NCBI GenBank assembly: GCA_902631395.1
Contig: CACOYM010000005.1
Coordinates: 84,412-148,411, forward strand
Length of the DNA stretch: 64,000 bases
DNA from: Halieaceae bacterium
GTDB lineage: Bacteria > Pseudomonadota > Gammaproteobacteria > Pseudomonadales > Halieaceae
Direction: 5' to 3'
Below, piece by piece: positions 1 through 8,891 of this stretch. The notes under the pieces are model-generated. The model saw only the letters and a program-made list of their open reading frames with translations. It was not told the DNA's origin and made no database searches. Position 1 is the first letter of the stretch, and each line of letters opens with the position of its first letter. The position numbers and the translations under genes are program-made.

Positions 1-50
1 ACAGCATCATCCTCGAGGCCGTCGAACGCTTGGGCGCCGACTTACCGTGA
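1..50 (+). CDS. C-terminal tail of an upstream gene (partial)
   Basis: An open frame runs in from the left edge (first full codon at base 3) and ends at TGA 48-50, encoding a tail that ends ...VERLGADLP. Its stop overlaps the GTG start of lolB (GTGA), so the two are probably cotranscribed. In related gammaproteobacteria a tetratricopeptide-repeat protein precedes lolB, so this may be its end. Too little is visible to assign a function. Confidence 0.5.
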   Translation, partial: SIILEAVERLGADLP

Positions 51-634
51 GACATTCTGTCCCAGGCGACCCACTTCGACTGCATAGTGAGGTCTCTCGT
101 AGCGGGACTCGGCTTGGGCCGATCGCATTGATTGCGGTGCTAACTGCCGGATGCACCTATTTCGAACAAGAGCGCGCAGGAGTGCTCCTCCGCGCGCCCG
201 CTAGCCTTTACTCTTGGGAAGCACGAGGCAAAGTAGCGGTCACAGCCGACACAAGCACGGAGACGGCGAACTTTACATGGCAGCGACAAAACCCGCATGC
301 AGATATCGTGACATTTTCAGGCCCTCTTGCAATGAAACAGACGACCTTAGAGCGCCAGGGCAACAAACTTTTGCGTAAGGTGGGCGACTCTCTACGACGC
401 GTTGATTTGGACGCAAGTACTGACCCAATTTCCACAGCGCTCACGATGCTGCCGCCGGAGGCCATTGGCAACTGGTTGTTAGGGTATACGTCGGATCGCA
501 CTGAATGGCGAGTTGAAGTCTCAGAATGGCACAACTCAGCGCCTTGGCAAGCACCGAAACGGGTTACAATTCGCGGCATAGACATGGAGATTAGGGTCAT
601 CATTTCGCGATGGGCGTTCGAACCAATCCCGTGA
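47..634 (+). CDS. lolB: outer-membrane lipoprotein LolB
   Basis: LolB is the outer-membrane receptor that takes lipoproteins from the periplasmic carrier LolA and inserts them into the inner leaflet of the outer membrane. The 195-residue product has a hydrophobic signal segment ending in the lipobox LTAGC (acylated Cys at residue 36), then the motif SWEARGKVAV typical of the start of the LolB beta-barrel fold. The GTG start at 47 overlaps the stop of the preceding gene. The signal peptide is somewhat long, so a later start is possible. The last 25 bases overlap ispE, an arrangement conserved in Pseudomonas-like genomes. Family assignment rests on lipobox, length and context. Confidence 0.87.
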   Translation: MRHSVPGDPLRLHSEVSRSGTRLGPIALIAVLTAGCTYFEQERAGVLLRAPASLYSWEARGKVAVTADTSTETANFTWQRQNPHADIVTFSGPLAMKQTTLERQGNKLLRKVGDSLRRVDLDASTDPISTALTMLPPEAIGNWLLGYTSDRTEWRVEVSEWHNSAPWQAPKRVTIRGIDMEIRVIISRWAFEPIP

Positions 635-1461
635 AGACTCTCCGCGCACTCTCCCCCGCCAAACTCAATTTATTTTTGCATGTTACAGGCAGACGCCCGG
701 ATGGCTATCACTTGCTGCAAACGGTGTTTCAGTTGCTCAGTTGGGGTGATGATATGCGCTTTGAATGGCGGGATACCCCCGGCGTATCTCTATCGGGCGA
801 TACCGGTGACATTGCACCTGCGGACAACCTGATTCTGAGAGCAGCCAAGCTGATCAGCCCATTGGATCAGGGGGCACACATTTACGTCCGCAAACGCATA
901 CCTCGGGGTGGTGGACTCGGCGGCGGCAGTTCAAACGCTGCGACGACACTAGTTGCACTAAACCAGCTCTGGAAATTGGAATTAGATCGGGATGAATTGA
1001 TCCGCATCGGCACGAGCATGGGGGCAGATGTCCCGGTCTTTATCAAGGGCCGAAGCGCTTGGGCCGAGGGCATTGGTGAGAAGCTAACACCCATCTCACT
1101 TCCGAAGCGGTGGTACGTCGTTGCCCAGCCCGATTGCTTCGTAAGTACTGCTGAAATCTTCGCGGATCCTGAATTGACACTTCAGACCCCGCCGATTACA
1201 GTGCAGGCCTTTTTTTCAGGGGCCGGGCGCAACGATTTGCAGCCCGTCGTGGTTCGTCGATATCCAGAAGTCCAGCGCGCTGTGGAATGGCTTAGAGAGC
1301 GGTCGTTAAACGCAAGAATGACTGGTAGCGGTGCTTGTGTTTTTGCGTCGGTGGAGAGCGAGCAGGAGGCCTACATCATCGCGGAACAGGCCCCAACAGG
1401 GTTGACAGTCGTTGTTGCGGAGGGGCTGGACAAACTTCCTGAGATTCAGGAAGTCACCTGA
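610..1461 (+). CDS. ispE: 4-diphosphocytidyl-2-C-methyl-D-erythritol kinase
   Basis: IspE phosphorylates the 2-hydroxyl of CDP-methylerythritol with ATP in the non-mevalonate (MEP) isoprenoid pathway in the cytosol. The 283-residue protein is a GHMP kinase: N-terminal SPAKLNLFLHVTGRRPDGYH (active-site Lys18), the ATP loop PRGGGLGGGSSNA at residues 98-110, catalytic Asp140 in GTSMGADVPVF, and the C-terminal MTGSGACVF motif. The length is normal. Its start lies inside the end of lolB, so translation is likely coupled. tRNA-Gln follows within 11 bases of the stop. Confidence 0.96.
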   Translation: MGVRTNPVKTLRALSPAKLNLFLHVTGRRPDGYHLLQTVFQLLSWGDDMRFEWRDTPGVSLSGDTGDIAPADNLILRAAKLISPLDQGAHIYVRKRIPRGGGLGGGSSNAATTLVALNQLWKLELDRDELIRIGTSMGADVPVFIKGRSAWAEGIGEKLTPISLPKRWYVVAQPDCFVSTAEIFADPELTLQTPPITVQAFFSGAGRNDLQPVVVRRYPEVQRAVEWLRERSLNARMTGSGACVFASVESEQEAYIIAEQAPTGLTVVVAEGLDKLPEIQEVT

Positions 1462-1472
1462 ATAAGTTTGAT

Positions 1473-1547
1473 TGGGGCGTCGCCAAGTGGCAAGGCAGCG
1501 GGTTTTGATCCCGCCATTCGGAGGTTCGAATCCTCCCGCCCCAGCCA
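1473..1547 (+). tRNA. tRNA-Gln (anticodon TTG)
   Basis: A complete 75-base cloverleaf can be folded. The acceptor TGGGGCG pairs with CGCCCCA, followed by discriminator G and an encoded CCA. The anticodon stem GCGGG/CCCGC closes a TTTTGAT loop with anticodon TTG, and the T arm GGAGG-TTCGAAT-CCTCC is perfect. Its position between ispE and prs matches the arrangement in Pseudomonas. It may be processed from the ispE transcript. Confidence 0.97.
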
Positions 1548-1572
1548 TTTTTTTGCGGTTTGAGGTAAAGCA

Positions 1573-2526
1573 ATGTCATCTAAAATGATGGTCTTTACGG
1601 GCAATGCCAACCCTGCACTCGCGCGTAAGGTGGCCGATCGCCTTTATCTGGGAATGGGCAGTGCCGCGGTCAGTAAATTCTCAGACGGCGAAATCAACGT
1701 CGAGTTGGGTGAGAACGTGCGCGGAAAGGACGTGTTCGTCATCCAGAGCACCTGTCACCCTACTAATGACAACATCATCGAGCTGTTACTGATGATCGAT
1801 GCATTGCGGCGCGCCTCGGCAGGCCGTATCACCGCAGTCGTGCCCTACTTCGGCTACGCGAGGCAGGATCGTCGCGTGCGATCTGCCCGGGTACCGATAT
1901 CGGCCAAAGTGGTTGCAGACACGATGGTCGCGGTGGGCGTTGACCGCGTTTTGACCTGTGATCTGCATGCCGAGCAGATACAAGGCTTCTTCACTGTGCC
2001 CGTAGACAATGTGTACGCTTCACCTATTCTCAATGCCGATATTGTGAAAACCAGCTATCAAAACTTGATTGTGGTCTCGCCAGACATTGGCGGCGTGGTG
2101 AGAGCTCGCGCGATCGCAAAGCAGTTAGACGACGCCGACCTGGCGATCATCGACAAACGTCGCCCACGCGCAAACGAGGCAGAAGTTATGAACCTGATTG
2201 GTGATGTCGAAGGACGAACTGCCATTCTGGTAGACGATATGGTCGATACCGCCGGCACGCTCTGCACTGCCGCGAACGCGCTGAAGGAACGAGGAGCGTT
2301 GAAAGTCGTCGCTTACTGCACCCACGCCGTGCTGTCCGGCGGGGCGCTGGACAATATCAGGAGCTCCCAGTTGGACGAGGTGGTGGTGACCGATACGATC
2401 CCGCTGTCCGAGGACGCGCAGGGCATTGGCAAAATTCGCCAACTAACCATCGCCGATCTGCTCGCTGAGTCCATCAGACGAGTGAGTAACGAAGAATCCA
2501 TTAGTGCGCTGTTTGATCTGTCGTAA
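1573..2526 (+). CDS. prs: ribose-phosphate pyrophosphokinase (PRPP synthetase)
   Basis: Prs transfers pyrophosphate from ATP to ribose 5-phosphate, giving PRPP for nucleotide, histidine, tryptophan and NAD synthesis. The 317-residue class I enzyme starts [16 protein letters not shown] and has the ATP-binding FSDGEINVE, the flexible-loop region [11 protein letters not shown], the cation-binding [12 protein letters not shown], and the PRPP loop [14 protein letters not shown]. Length and motifs are canonical. The ATG at 1573 follows the purine stretch GAGGTAAAG at a normal distance. Confidence 0.97.
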   Translation: MSSKMMVFTGNANPALARKVADRLYLGMGSAAVSKFSDGEINVELGENVRGKDVFVIQSTCHPTNDNIIELLLMIDALRRASAGRITAVVPYFGYARQDRRVRSARVPISAKVVADTMVAVGVDRVLTCDLHAEQIQGFFTVPVDNVYASPILNADIVKTSYQNLIVVSPDIGGVVRARAIAKQLDDADLAIIDKRRPRANEAEVMNLIGDVEGRTAILVDDMVDTAGTLCTAANALKERGALKVVAYCTHAVLSGGALDNIRSSQLDEVVVTDTIPLSEDAQGIGKIRQLTIADLLAESIRRVSNEESISALFDLS

Positions 2527-2543
2527 GCAGCGTTTTACCCACA

Positions 2544-2574
2544 CACCACCGCGTCGGTCGCAGGCAAGGTGGTG
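2544..2574 (+). promoter_or_regulatory. inverted repeat in the prs-rplY leader
   Basis: CACCACC (2544-2550) is complementary to GGTGGTG (2568-2574) across a 17-base loop, a 7-pair hairpin in the 67-base gap between prs and rplY. It ends just before the strong ribosome binding site AGGAG near 2582. No T run follows, so it is not an obvious intrinsic terminator. It could tune rplY translation or stabilise an mRNA end. The pairing is visible; a role is only inferred. Confidence 0.3.
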
Positions 2575-2593
2575 CTAACAAAGGAGCCAGACC

Positions 2594-3283
2594 ATGTCTG
2601 AAGCTTTTATTGTAGTTGCTGAGGCGCGAGCCGACGAGGGGAAAGGTGCGAGCCGCCGCCTGCGTCGTCTGGAAGGCAAAATGCCTGCAGTCATTTACGG
2701 GGGCGAGAGGCCTGCCCAAAGCCTGACGCTAATCCGCAAGGACTTCGAGCACATTCTCGAAAACGAAGCATGCTATAGCTCGATTATCGAGGTACATGTG
2801 GCAGGCGAGTCGCATAACGCCATTATTAAAGACATCCAACGTCACCCTGCAAAGGGTTTCCCCATGCACGCTGATTTCCTGAGAATCCGTATGGACCAGG
2901 CGATAAAAGTGAACGTCCCGCTGCACTTCGTCAACGAAGAGCGATGTGCGGGCGTCAAACTCGGCGGTGGCATGATTCAAAAACAAGCTACCGATATCGA
3001 AGTGCAGTGTTTGCCGAAGGATCTACCTGAGTATCTCGAAGTCGATATGCTCGAGGTCGAGCTCGGCGACATTGTTCACCTATCTGATATCGCCCTCCCT
3101 GATGGCGTCACCTCCACAGCGCTCGAATTGGGCGAAGATCACGATCTTGCAGTCGCTTCAGTAATAGCACCTCGCGGCACCAAGGAGGCAGATGGCGAAG
3201 CTGCGCAAGCAGAAGGCGACGAGGCTGGCAGTGAAAGTGAAGGCGGTGCTGGCGCACCCGCTACAGATGGCGGCGAGGATTGA
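2594..3283 (+). CDS. rplY: 50S ribosomal protein L25/general stress protein Ctc
   Basis: L25 binds 5S rRNA in the large subunit. This is the long Ctc/TL5 form of 229 residues: an N-terminal L25 domain (about residues 5-95, including EGKMPAVIYGG and the HPAKGFPMHADFLRI region), a C-terminal TL5-type beta domain (about 100-190), and an acidic Gly/Glu/Ala tail over the last 35 or so residues. It sits between prs and pth as in Pseudomonas. The ATG follows AGGAG with good spacing. The tail is low complexity and probably disordered. Confidence 0.95.
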   Translation: MSEAFIVVAEARADEGKGASRRLRRLEGKMPAVIYGGERPAQSLTLIRKDFEHILENEACYSSIIEVHVAGESHNAIIKDIQRHPAKGFPMHADFLRIRMDQAIKVNVPLHFVNEERCAGVKLGGGMIQKQATDIEVQCLPKDLPEYLEVDMLEVELGDIVHLSDIALPDGVTSTALELGEDHDLAVASVIAPRGTKEADGEAAQAEGDEAGSESEGGAGAPATDGGED

Positions 3284-3290
3284 TTAGACC

Positions 3291-3890
3291 TTGTCTGCCA
3301 TCCGACTTATTGTCGGGCTCGGCAACCCCGGCACACGATACGAGGGCACTCGGCATAACGCCGGTGCTTTTTTTGTCCGCCGCCTGGCCAAGCAATTTGA
3401 TTTGCCTCTGACGGCTGATAGAAATGCGCTGGGTGAATCGGCGCGAGGCCTGATCGCCGGACACGACTTACGTCTTCTGATACCCGAGACGTTCATGAAT
3501 GAAAGTGGACGGTCGGTAGCGGCCATGTGTCACTATTACCGCATCGACCCCGAGGTGATTCTGATCGCACATGACGAGTTGGATATCCCTGCGGGCCAAT
3601 CACGCTTTAAATACGACGGCGGTCACGGGGGTCACAACGGCCTAAGAGATATCATTCCCGCAATGGGGGGGCGTCGTGACTTCTGGCGGCTACGCATAGG
3701 CATCGGTCACCCCGGCGCAGCAAAAAAAGTATCTGGCTGGGTACTCAGTAAAGCCTCACCAGCGGATCAAGCCTCTATCGAGGCAAGCACTAGAGCCGCC
3801 ATTAGCGCCCTGCCGCTTTTGTTTGAGGGTGAGGACATCAAAGCCATGACAGCGCTGCACAGCGAAAGCTTCACCGCCAAGCCAGCTTAA
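3291..3890 (+). CDS. pth: peptidyl-tRNA hydrolase
   Basis: Pth frees tRNA from peptidyl-tRNAs dropped by stalled ribosomes by cleaving the ester bond. The 199-residue protein has all the family residues: Asn12 in GLGNPG, catalytic His22 in TRHNAG, Asn70 in ETFMN, and Asp95 in HDELDIP, followed by [11 protein letters not shown]. No ATG lies upstream of the conserved [11 protein letters not shown], so the start must be TTG at 3291, eight bases after the rplY stop. GAGG near 3275 may serve as the ribosome binding site at a slightly long distance. Confidence 0.96.
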   Translation: MSAIRLIVGLGNPGTRYEGTRHNAGAFFVRRLAKQFDLPLTADRNALGESARGLIAGHDLRLLIPETFMNESGRSVAAMCHYYRIDPEVILIAHDELDIPAGQSRFKYDGGHGGHNGLRDIIPAMGGRRDFWRLRIGIGHPGAAKKVSGWVLSKASPADQASIEASTRAAISALPLLFEGEDIKAMTALHSESFTAKPA

Positions 3891-3904
3891 GAGGATTAAT
3901 AAGC

Positions 3905-4999
3905 ATGGGAATTAAATGTGGCATCGTCGGTCTACCCAATGTCGGTAAATCCACGCTTTTCAATGCTCTGACTCAAGCGGGTATCGCTGTGGAGAACTTT
4001 CCGTTCTGCACGATTGAACCCAATACCGGTGTGGTGCCTATCCCCGACCCGCGACAGAATCAGATTGCCGATTTGGTCAACCCTGCGCGTAACATTCCTG
4101 CCAACATGGAATTCGTGGATATCGCCGGATTGGTGGCGGGCGCATCGAAAGGAGAAGGTCTCGGCAACCAGTTTTTGGCCAATATCCGTGAGACAGACGC
4201 CATCGCGCACGTTGTGCGTTGCTTCGAGGACCCCAACGTGATTCACGTTGCCAACAAAATCGACCCACTTGCGGATATCGCGACGATCAACATCGAGCTC
4301 GCTCTCGCGGATCTGGAATCCTGTGAGAAACAGCTTACCAAGGTAGTCCGCATGGCAAAGAGCGGCGAAAAAGAAGCTGTCGCGCTCAAGGCGCTTCTCG
4401 AAGAGAAGCTTTTACCAAAGTTAAATGAAGCACAACCAGTACGTGCATTAATGCTCGATGACAATGAACGTTTGCGGATGAAAAGCCTGAACCTGCTTAC
4501 TACCAAGCCCACGATGTACATTGCGAACGTGGCTGAGGACGGATTTGAAAATAACCCCCATCTGGAGGCCGTTAGAGCTCATGCCGCTGCCGAAAACGCC
4601 GTCGTCGTCGTGGTCTGCAACAAGCTCGAGTCCGAGATTATTGAGCTCGACGAGGAAGAAAAAATCGACTTCCTTGCCGAAATGGGCATGGAGGAGCCGG
4701 GTCTAAACCGAGTCATCCGCGCGGGATACGACTTACTGAATCTGCAAACCTATTTTACAGCAGGACCCAAAGAGGTGCGCGCCTGGACGGTCCGAGTCGG
4801 CGCCACCGCTCCGGAGGCAGCCGCCACCATTCACACCGACTTCCAAAAGGGCTTTATTCGTGCCGAGGTGATTGGCTACGAGGATTACATTACCCATAGC
4901 GGTGAGCAAGGCGCCAAAGACGCGGGGCGATGGCGACTCGAGGGAAAGGAGTACATTGTGGACGATGGTGACGTAATCCACTTCCGCTTTAACGTCTGA
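3905..4999 (+). CDS. ychF: redox-regulated ATPase YchF (Obg-like)
   Basis: YchF (OLA1 family) is a P-loop NTPase that prefers ATP to GTP, binds the ribosome and negatively affects the oxidative stress response. The 364-residue product has the P-loop [14 protein letters not shown] (residues 9-22), the switch region [20 protein letters not shown], a helical insertion, NKLESE in place of the G4 NKxD motif as expected for this ATP-using family, and a C-terminal TGS domain ([17 protein letters not shown] onward). It starts 14 bases after pth, the usual pth-ychF pair. Confidence 0.97.
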   Translation: MGIKCGIVGLPNVGKSTLFNALTQAGIAVENFPFCTIEPNTGVVPIPDPRQNQIADLVNPARNIPANMEFVDIAGLVAGASKGEGLGNQFLANIRETDAIAHVVRCFEDPNVIHVANKIDPLADIATINIELALADLESCEKQLTKVVRMAKSGEKEAVALKALLEEKLLPKLNEAQPVRALMLDDNERLRMKSLNLLTTKPTMYIANVAEDGFENNPHLEAVRAHAAAENAVVVVVCNKLESEIIELDEEEKIDFLAEMGMEEPGLNRVIRAGYDLLNLQTYFTAGPKEVRAWTVRVGATAPEAAATIHTDFQKGFIRAEVIGYEDYITHSGEQGAKDAGRWRLEGKEYIVDDGDVIHFRFNV

Positions 5000-5002
5000 T
5001 TA

Positions 5003-6520
5003 TTAGCCCGTGAGGGCGCGACTGATCACCCCACGCGTTTCACTCGGCTGGATGACAGCGTCAATCTCGAGATAGCTCGCGGCCTCTACCGCGCGTCCTC
5101 TGTCGTACATCTCAGTTAGTAACTTATCGTATAAGGCCTGGCGGGCTTCCTCATCGGGCGCGGCAGCAAGCTCCTGCCGAAAGCCCAGGTGAACGGCTCC
5201 CTCCAAACCCATGGCACCAAACTCACCGTGTGGCCAACTGGCGGCATATCGGGGCACTCCAAAAGAACCCCCTGTCATTGCCATTGCGCCCAAGCCGTAA
5301 GCGCGCCGCAAAAAGATAGCGACAATCGGTTGAGAAAGCGCTGCACCCGCAATGAAAAGATCTGACATCAAGCGCGGTGCACCGGCAGCCTCACTGTCGG
5401 GACCTACCATAAACCCGGGCGTATCGATCAACGAGACCACGGGCAAACCCCAACGCTCTGCAAGCTGATATAACGCCGTAGCCTTGGTAGCAGATTCCCC
5501 ATCAATAGCGCCGCCGAGGTGACGGCAGTCACTGGCGAGTACCGCAACGGCACGGCCTTCTACGCGCGCAAAACCCGTTACCACCGCACGCCCCGCGTCG
5601 GGTCGTGTCTCGATGAAAGACTCTGCATCGAGGAGACGCCGGATAATCTTGCGCACATCGAACGCATAGCGCCGGTTAATCGGCATTAGCGCGTCCAGCT
5701 CTGACTGATCAGCTGCATGCCAATCCGTTGTAGAGCCTTGCACGCAGGCGAGCACACGTTTGGCAACCTCGGTTGCCTCGGCTTCGTCGGCGACGACGAT
5801 ATCTACTACTCCGTTTTCGCGGTGCACCGAGACCGGACCTATATCCTGCGGCTGCCATTTCCCAAGGCCACCTCCCTCGATCATCGCCGGCCCGGCCATA
5901 CCGATACAGCTAGCCTCTGAGGCAATGCGGACATCCGCAGCACCAAAGAGCGCCGCATTACCGGCGAAGCAGTAGCCATGATTCACCGCAATCCGTGGGA
6001 CCCGTCCGGCAAGCGCCGCCCATCGATGAAAGGTGGGCACGTTCAACCCCGCCATCGATACCAATACATCGGTATCACCTGGCCGACCGCCGCCCCCTTC
6101 GGTATACATTACGATAGGCAAGCTATCCCGCTCGGCTACCTCCAGAATCCGATCAATTTTGCGGTGATGGAAGTATCCCTGTGTGCCCGCTAGCACGGTG
6201 TAATCGTTGATGATCAGCGCGGTCTGACTTTGCTTGGCGTGAAAAATATCGCCGTTAACCGGGCCCACTGCCGTGATAACCGCGTCGGCTGCAGTATCAA
6301 CATACAACGAGTCTCCCTCACGTCGCGTGCGCTGTGCCGCAACCGCTAGCTGGCCATACTCCGAGACCGCTGCCCCGTCAGTCAAATCAGCCAGGTTTTC
6401 GCGTGCAGTGCGACCTCCACGCGCGCGGCGCTTGGCCACAGCTTCCGCGCGCGCTTCATCTGTAGTTTTCGCAAGCCTGTCCGCCAACCAGGCATAAGAG
6501 TCGTTTTGCTCTTCAGTCAT
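5003..6520 (-). CDS. acyl-CoA carboxylase, carboxyltransferase subunit
   Basis: This is a carboxyltransferase of the acetyl/propionyl-CoA carboxylase beta family, which moves the carboxyl group from biotin to an acyl-CoA or the reverse in decarboxylases. It is about 505 residues with two crotonase-like halves: the N half has EGGGGRPGD and NHGYCFAGNAALFGAAD, and the C half has LIDTPGFMVGPDSEAAG and the glycine-rich GLGAMAMTGGSFG. No biotin carboxylase or biotin carrier gene is adjacent, so the substrate cannot be deduced. ATG 6520 was chosen (MTEEQ); an in-frame ATG at 6532 is also possible and neither has a strong ribosome binding site. It converges with ychF, 3 bases apart. Confidence 0.85.
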   Translation of the reverse strand: MTEEQNDSYAWLADRLAKTTDEARAEAVAKRRARGGRTARENLADLTDGAAVSEYGQLAVAAQRTRREGDSLYVDTAADAVITAVGPVNGDIFHAKQSQTALIINDYTVLAGTQGYFHHRKIDRILEVAERDSLPIVMYTEGGGGRPGDTDVLVSMAGLNVPTFHRWAALAGRVPRIAVNHGYCFAGNAALFGAADVRIASEASCIGMAGPAMIEGGGLGKWQPQDIGPVSVHRENGVVDIVVADEAEATEVAKRVLACVQGSTTDWHAADQSELDALMPINRRYAFDVRKIIRRLLDAESFIETRPDAGRAVVTGFARVEGRAVAVLASDCRHLGGAIDGESATKATALYQLAERWGLPVVSLIDTPGFMVGPDSEAAGAPRLMSDLFIAGAALSQPIVAIFLRRAYGLGAMAMTGGSFGVPRYAASWPHGEFGAMGLEGAVHLGFRQELAAAPDEEARQALYDKLLTEMYDRGRAVEAASYLEIDAVIQPSETRGVISRALTG

Positions 6521-6643
6521 GGGTGGGCCCATTTAGCTGGTGAGTGAACGGTTTTAATCAACGAGCACAAGGGGCAGTGCCCAGCTGGTTGACTTCAATC
6601 TCGGAGTTTTGCAGAATCCCGCGCCTTAAACCTTCCCTTACGT

Positions 6644-6720
6644 GGCTACGTAGCTCAGCTGGTTAGAGCACAGCATTCATAATGCTGGGGTCGGTGGTTC
6701 AAGTCCACCCGTAGCTACCA
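6644..6720 (+). tRNA. tRNA-Met, elongator (anticodon CAT)
   Basis: A 77-base cloverleaf with anticodon stem CAGCA/TGCTG, loop TTCATAA and anticodon CAT, T arm GGTGG-TTCAAGT-CCACC, and encoded CCA. The acceptor GGCTACG pairs with CGTAGCT, so the terminal pair is G-T (G-U). The closed first pair marks it as an elongator rather than an initiator tRNA. A tRNA-Met after ychF is conserved in Pseudomonas. Part of its 3' end is repeated near 10353, see the attachment-site entry. Confidence 0.96.
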
Positions 6721-6945
6721 CTTCTCCTTTGTTTTTCAATACCTTGCGAGCCAGCGAAAAATTCGGCAGCGACAACAAGATTGCTTTGCGGGGATTTTGT
6801 GAGGCCCTCGCGGTTACAAGCACTTAACAGCATTGATAAGCTCTGGATTCCGGGTTCTATAATCCACAGCACTAACTCCCCTCCCCCAATGCCCCTGAAA
6901 ATCTCCTACGGTGACCGCAGAAACGCCCGCATACCGCAGTCGCTC

Positions 6946-8595
6946 TCAATTCAAAGCCTTACCGACTTGATATCCTGAACCTCCACCCAAGCCGGGGCCA
7001 GGATGAGTCGACGCGCCAATATGGTGAAGATTTTTTATTGGAGTCTCGTGATTCCGCGTAGCCCTCAAAGGTCTCCACAATAAGTTTTGATCTAACTTAC
7101 AATCGCCTGAATAAGGATCACCTCCAACCAGATTCATATTAAGCTTCTCAAGGTCTGCAGGGGATAAAACAACCCTCTTCAAGGTGCGCTCTGATAGCCC
7201 AGGAAGGACTTGAGAAAGCCTTTCCATTATTCGGTCGGCGTAAGCCTCTCTCAAAGCCTCAGTCCATTCCCCGGATTCGGGGACGCTAATAATGTTTGCC
7301 TCGTCTCCAAGTACTTGCCGGGGCAGTTCTTGGAGTTGCAACCAAAGAATCCATTTGCCCTCAGGCACGCGACTGATATCAAGTGCCGCCGGCTGACCGA
7401 CCACAATCGTGGGGCGTCGCGGTAGATATCCAGCGTCTGCCGAATTTATCGATTCGCATATGCTATTGACGCCCTCGGTAACGTGGATCATGGGTACATC
7501 GTCTAACTGTCGATCAACCCATTCGGGCTTCGAATCAAGCGCAAGATGGATTTGCATGTTGGAACGGCCGTATCGGAACTGACTGGCCGCTTTACTGACC
7601 TGTTCTGGGATAGGTGTGTTTCTAAGTAATCTTTGGTAGAGCTGGGTAGGGGTAACATTCGCGATAACCGCTTTGCTCGCCCGCAGTTCCTGGCCACTCG
7701 TCAAAATTACCCCTTTGGCCTTTTTCTCGGAAACTACGATCTCGTCTACGTCAGTTCCGCACCGAATAGCACCCCCGTTATCTTCGATCAGGCTGCTGAA
7801 TGCCCTTACTAGGTTGGCGGAACCACCCTTGACAACGGGCATACCCGCTGTCTCGAGTGAAAAAGCTATTAGCTTCCCCATGTGCCCAGATAGGGCGTCC
7901 TTAGGCGATAATCCAGTGTGTAATATCCATGGGGCGTACAAGCTACGCGCCAGTGGTGAGGCGAAACTCGACTCCAGCCAATCTGCGCAGGTTCCTAGCG
8001 CTTGTCCAAAAAATTTTACTGTGTTTGCGATTCCTCGCTTTCTAACTTGATTTAACAAAAACATTGCTGTGCTGAATTTACGAAGCTCAGAATTTAGCAG
8101 CCCAAACGTCAAATCAGCCGATTCCTCAATTGATTTAACCGCATTCAGGTAACCATCACCATTTGATGCGCCCAAAGCGTTGAAAGTTTGCAAATTCAAC
8201 TCGCGATCAGTAGACAAAATCAGGCTGTCGCCAGTAGGCGTAACTACTCCAGTCGGCTTGTCAGTATTGCAATAAGAAAGGCCTCTGGCGTGAAGTTCCT
8301 CCGCTAATTCTTCATATGCGGGCGACAAAACAAACAGCGGATGCCAACCAGACAGCACATCATGCTTAAAGCCTGGTAGCGTTAACTCTTCAGTGCGGAT
8401 ACATCCACCAGGCTGATCACTACGCTCTAAAAGTAAAACTCTCGCGCCGGATCGTGAGAGCACTGCGCCACACACCAGTGAATTAATCCCTGTACCAACC
8501 AAGATATAGTCATAGGCAGCGTCAGTGTCGTCTTTCAACTTGAATTCCCCCACAAAAAGGCCATCCGCAGACTTTAAACTATCTGATCCCGCCAT
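6946..8595 (-). CDS. FAD-dependent oxidoreductase, PYROXD2/phytoene-desaturase-like
   Basis: A 549-residue flavoprotein of the CrtI/PYROXD2 amine-oxidase-like superfamily. The FAD-binding Rossmann motif DYILVGTGINSLVCGAVLSRSG is followed by VLLLERSDQPGGCIRTEE, and the C-terminal flavin signature GASTHPGPGLGGGSGYQVG is intact. About 30 residues precede the Rossmann fold and show no signal peptide. The family oxidises or isomerises hydrophobic substrates, but no carotenoid genes are near and the substrate is unknown. The ATG at 8595 is the only sensible start. It is the first gene of the accessory stretch beyond tRNA-Met. Confidence 0.8.
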   Translation of the reverse strand: MAGSDSLKSADGLFVGEFKLKDDTDAAYDYILVGTGINSLVCGAVLSRSGARVLLLERSDQPGGCIRTEELTLPGFKHDVLSGWHPLFVLSPAYEELAEELHARGLSYCNTDKPTGVVTPTGDSLILSTDRELNLQTFNALGASNGDGYLNAVKSIEESADLTFGLLNSELRKFSTAMFLLNQVRKRGIANTVKFFGQALGTCADWLESSFASPLARSLYAPWILHTGLSPKDALSGHMGKLIAFSLETAGMPVVKGGSANLVRAFSSLIEDNGGAIRCGTDVDEIVVSEKKAKGVILTSGQELRASKAVIANVTPTQLYQRLLRNTPIPEQVSKAASQFRYGRSNMQIHLALDSKPEWVDRQLDDVPMIHVTEGVNSICESINSADAGYLPRRPTIVVGQPAALDISRVPEGKWILWLQLQELPRQVLGDEANIISVPESGEWTEALREAYADRIMERLSQVLPGLSERTLKRVVLSPADLEKLNMNLVGGDPYSGDCKLDQNLLWRPLRATRNHETPIKNLHHIGASTHPGPGLGGGSGYQVGKALN

Positions 8596-8891
8596 CCAAA
8601 AAGTCGAGGCATGCCATATCTACTCCGACGTAAGCATTGACCTTATATAGGCTGGCGGAATTGCTGTGTGCTCAAGCAAGCTAAAAGCTCTCCTCTCGTG
8701 CGATAGCTAGAATCTAAACGTAGCCGTTCTGACTAAAGAGCGTCAGAGCAGTGTCAGCAAGATCTCGCCCATAGAATGCTTGGCCGCCCCTACAGCTCTT
8801 CAGCCTAACTCAATAGCATGGCCCACACCTTGTGTGAGTGAGCGGTAATATCCCCATCCCTGTGCGCCATAAGTTGACGACAAAAGCTTCA

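Noticed and set aside
6781..6978. A 65-residue protein after tRNA-Met
   Set aside because: It runs into the opposite-strand flavoprotein gene, has no ribosome binding site and no recognised motif.
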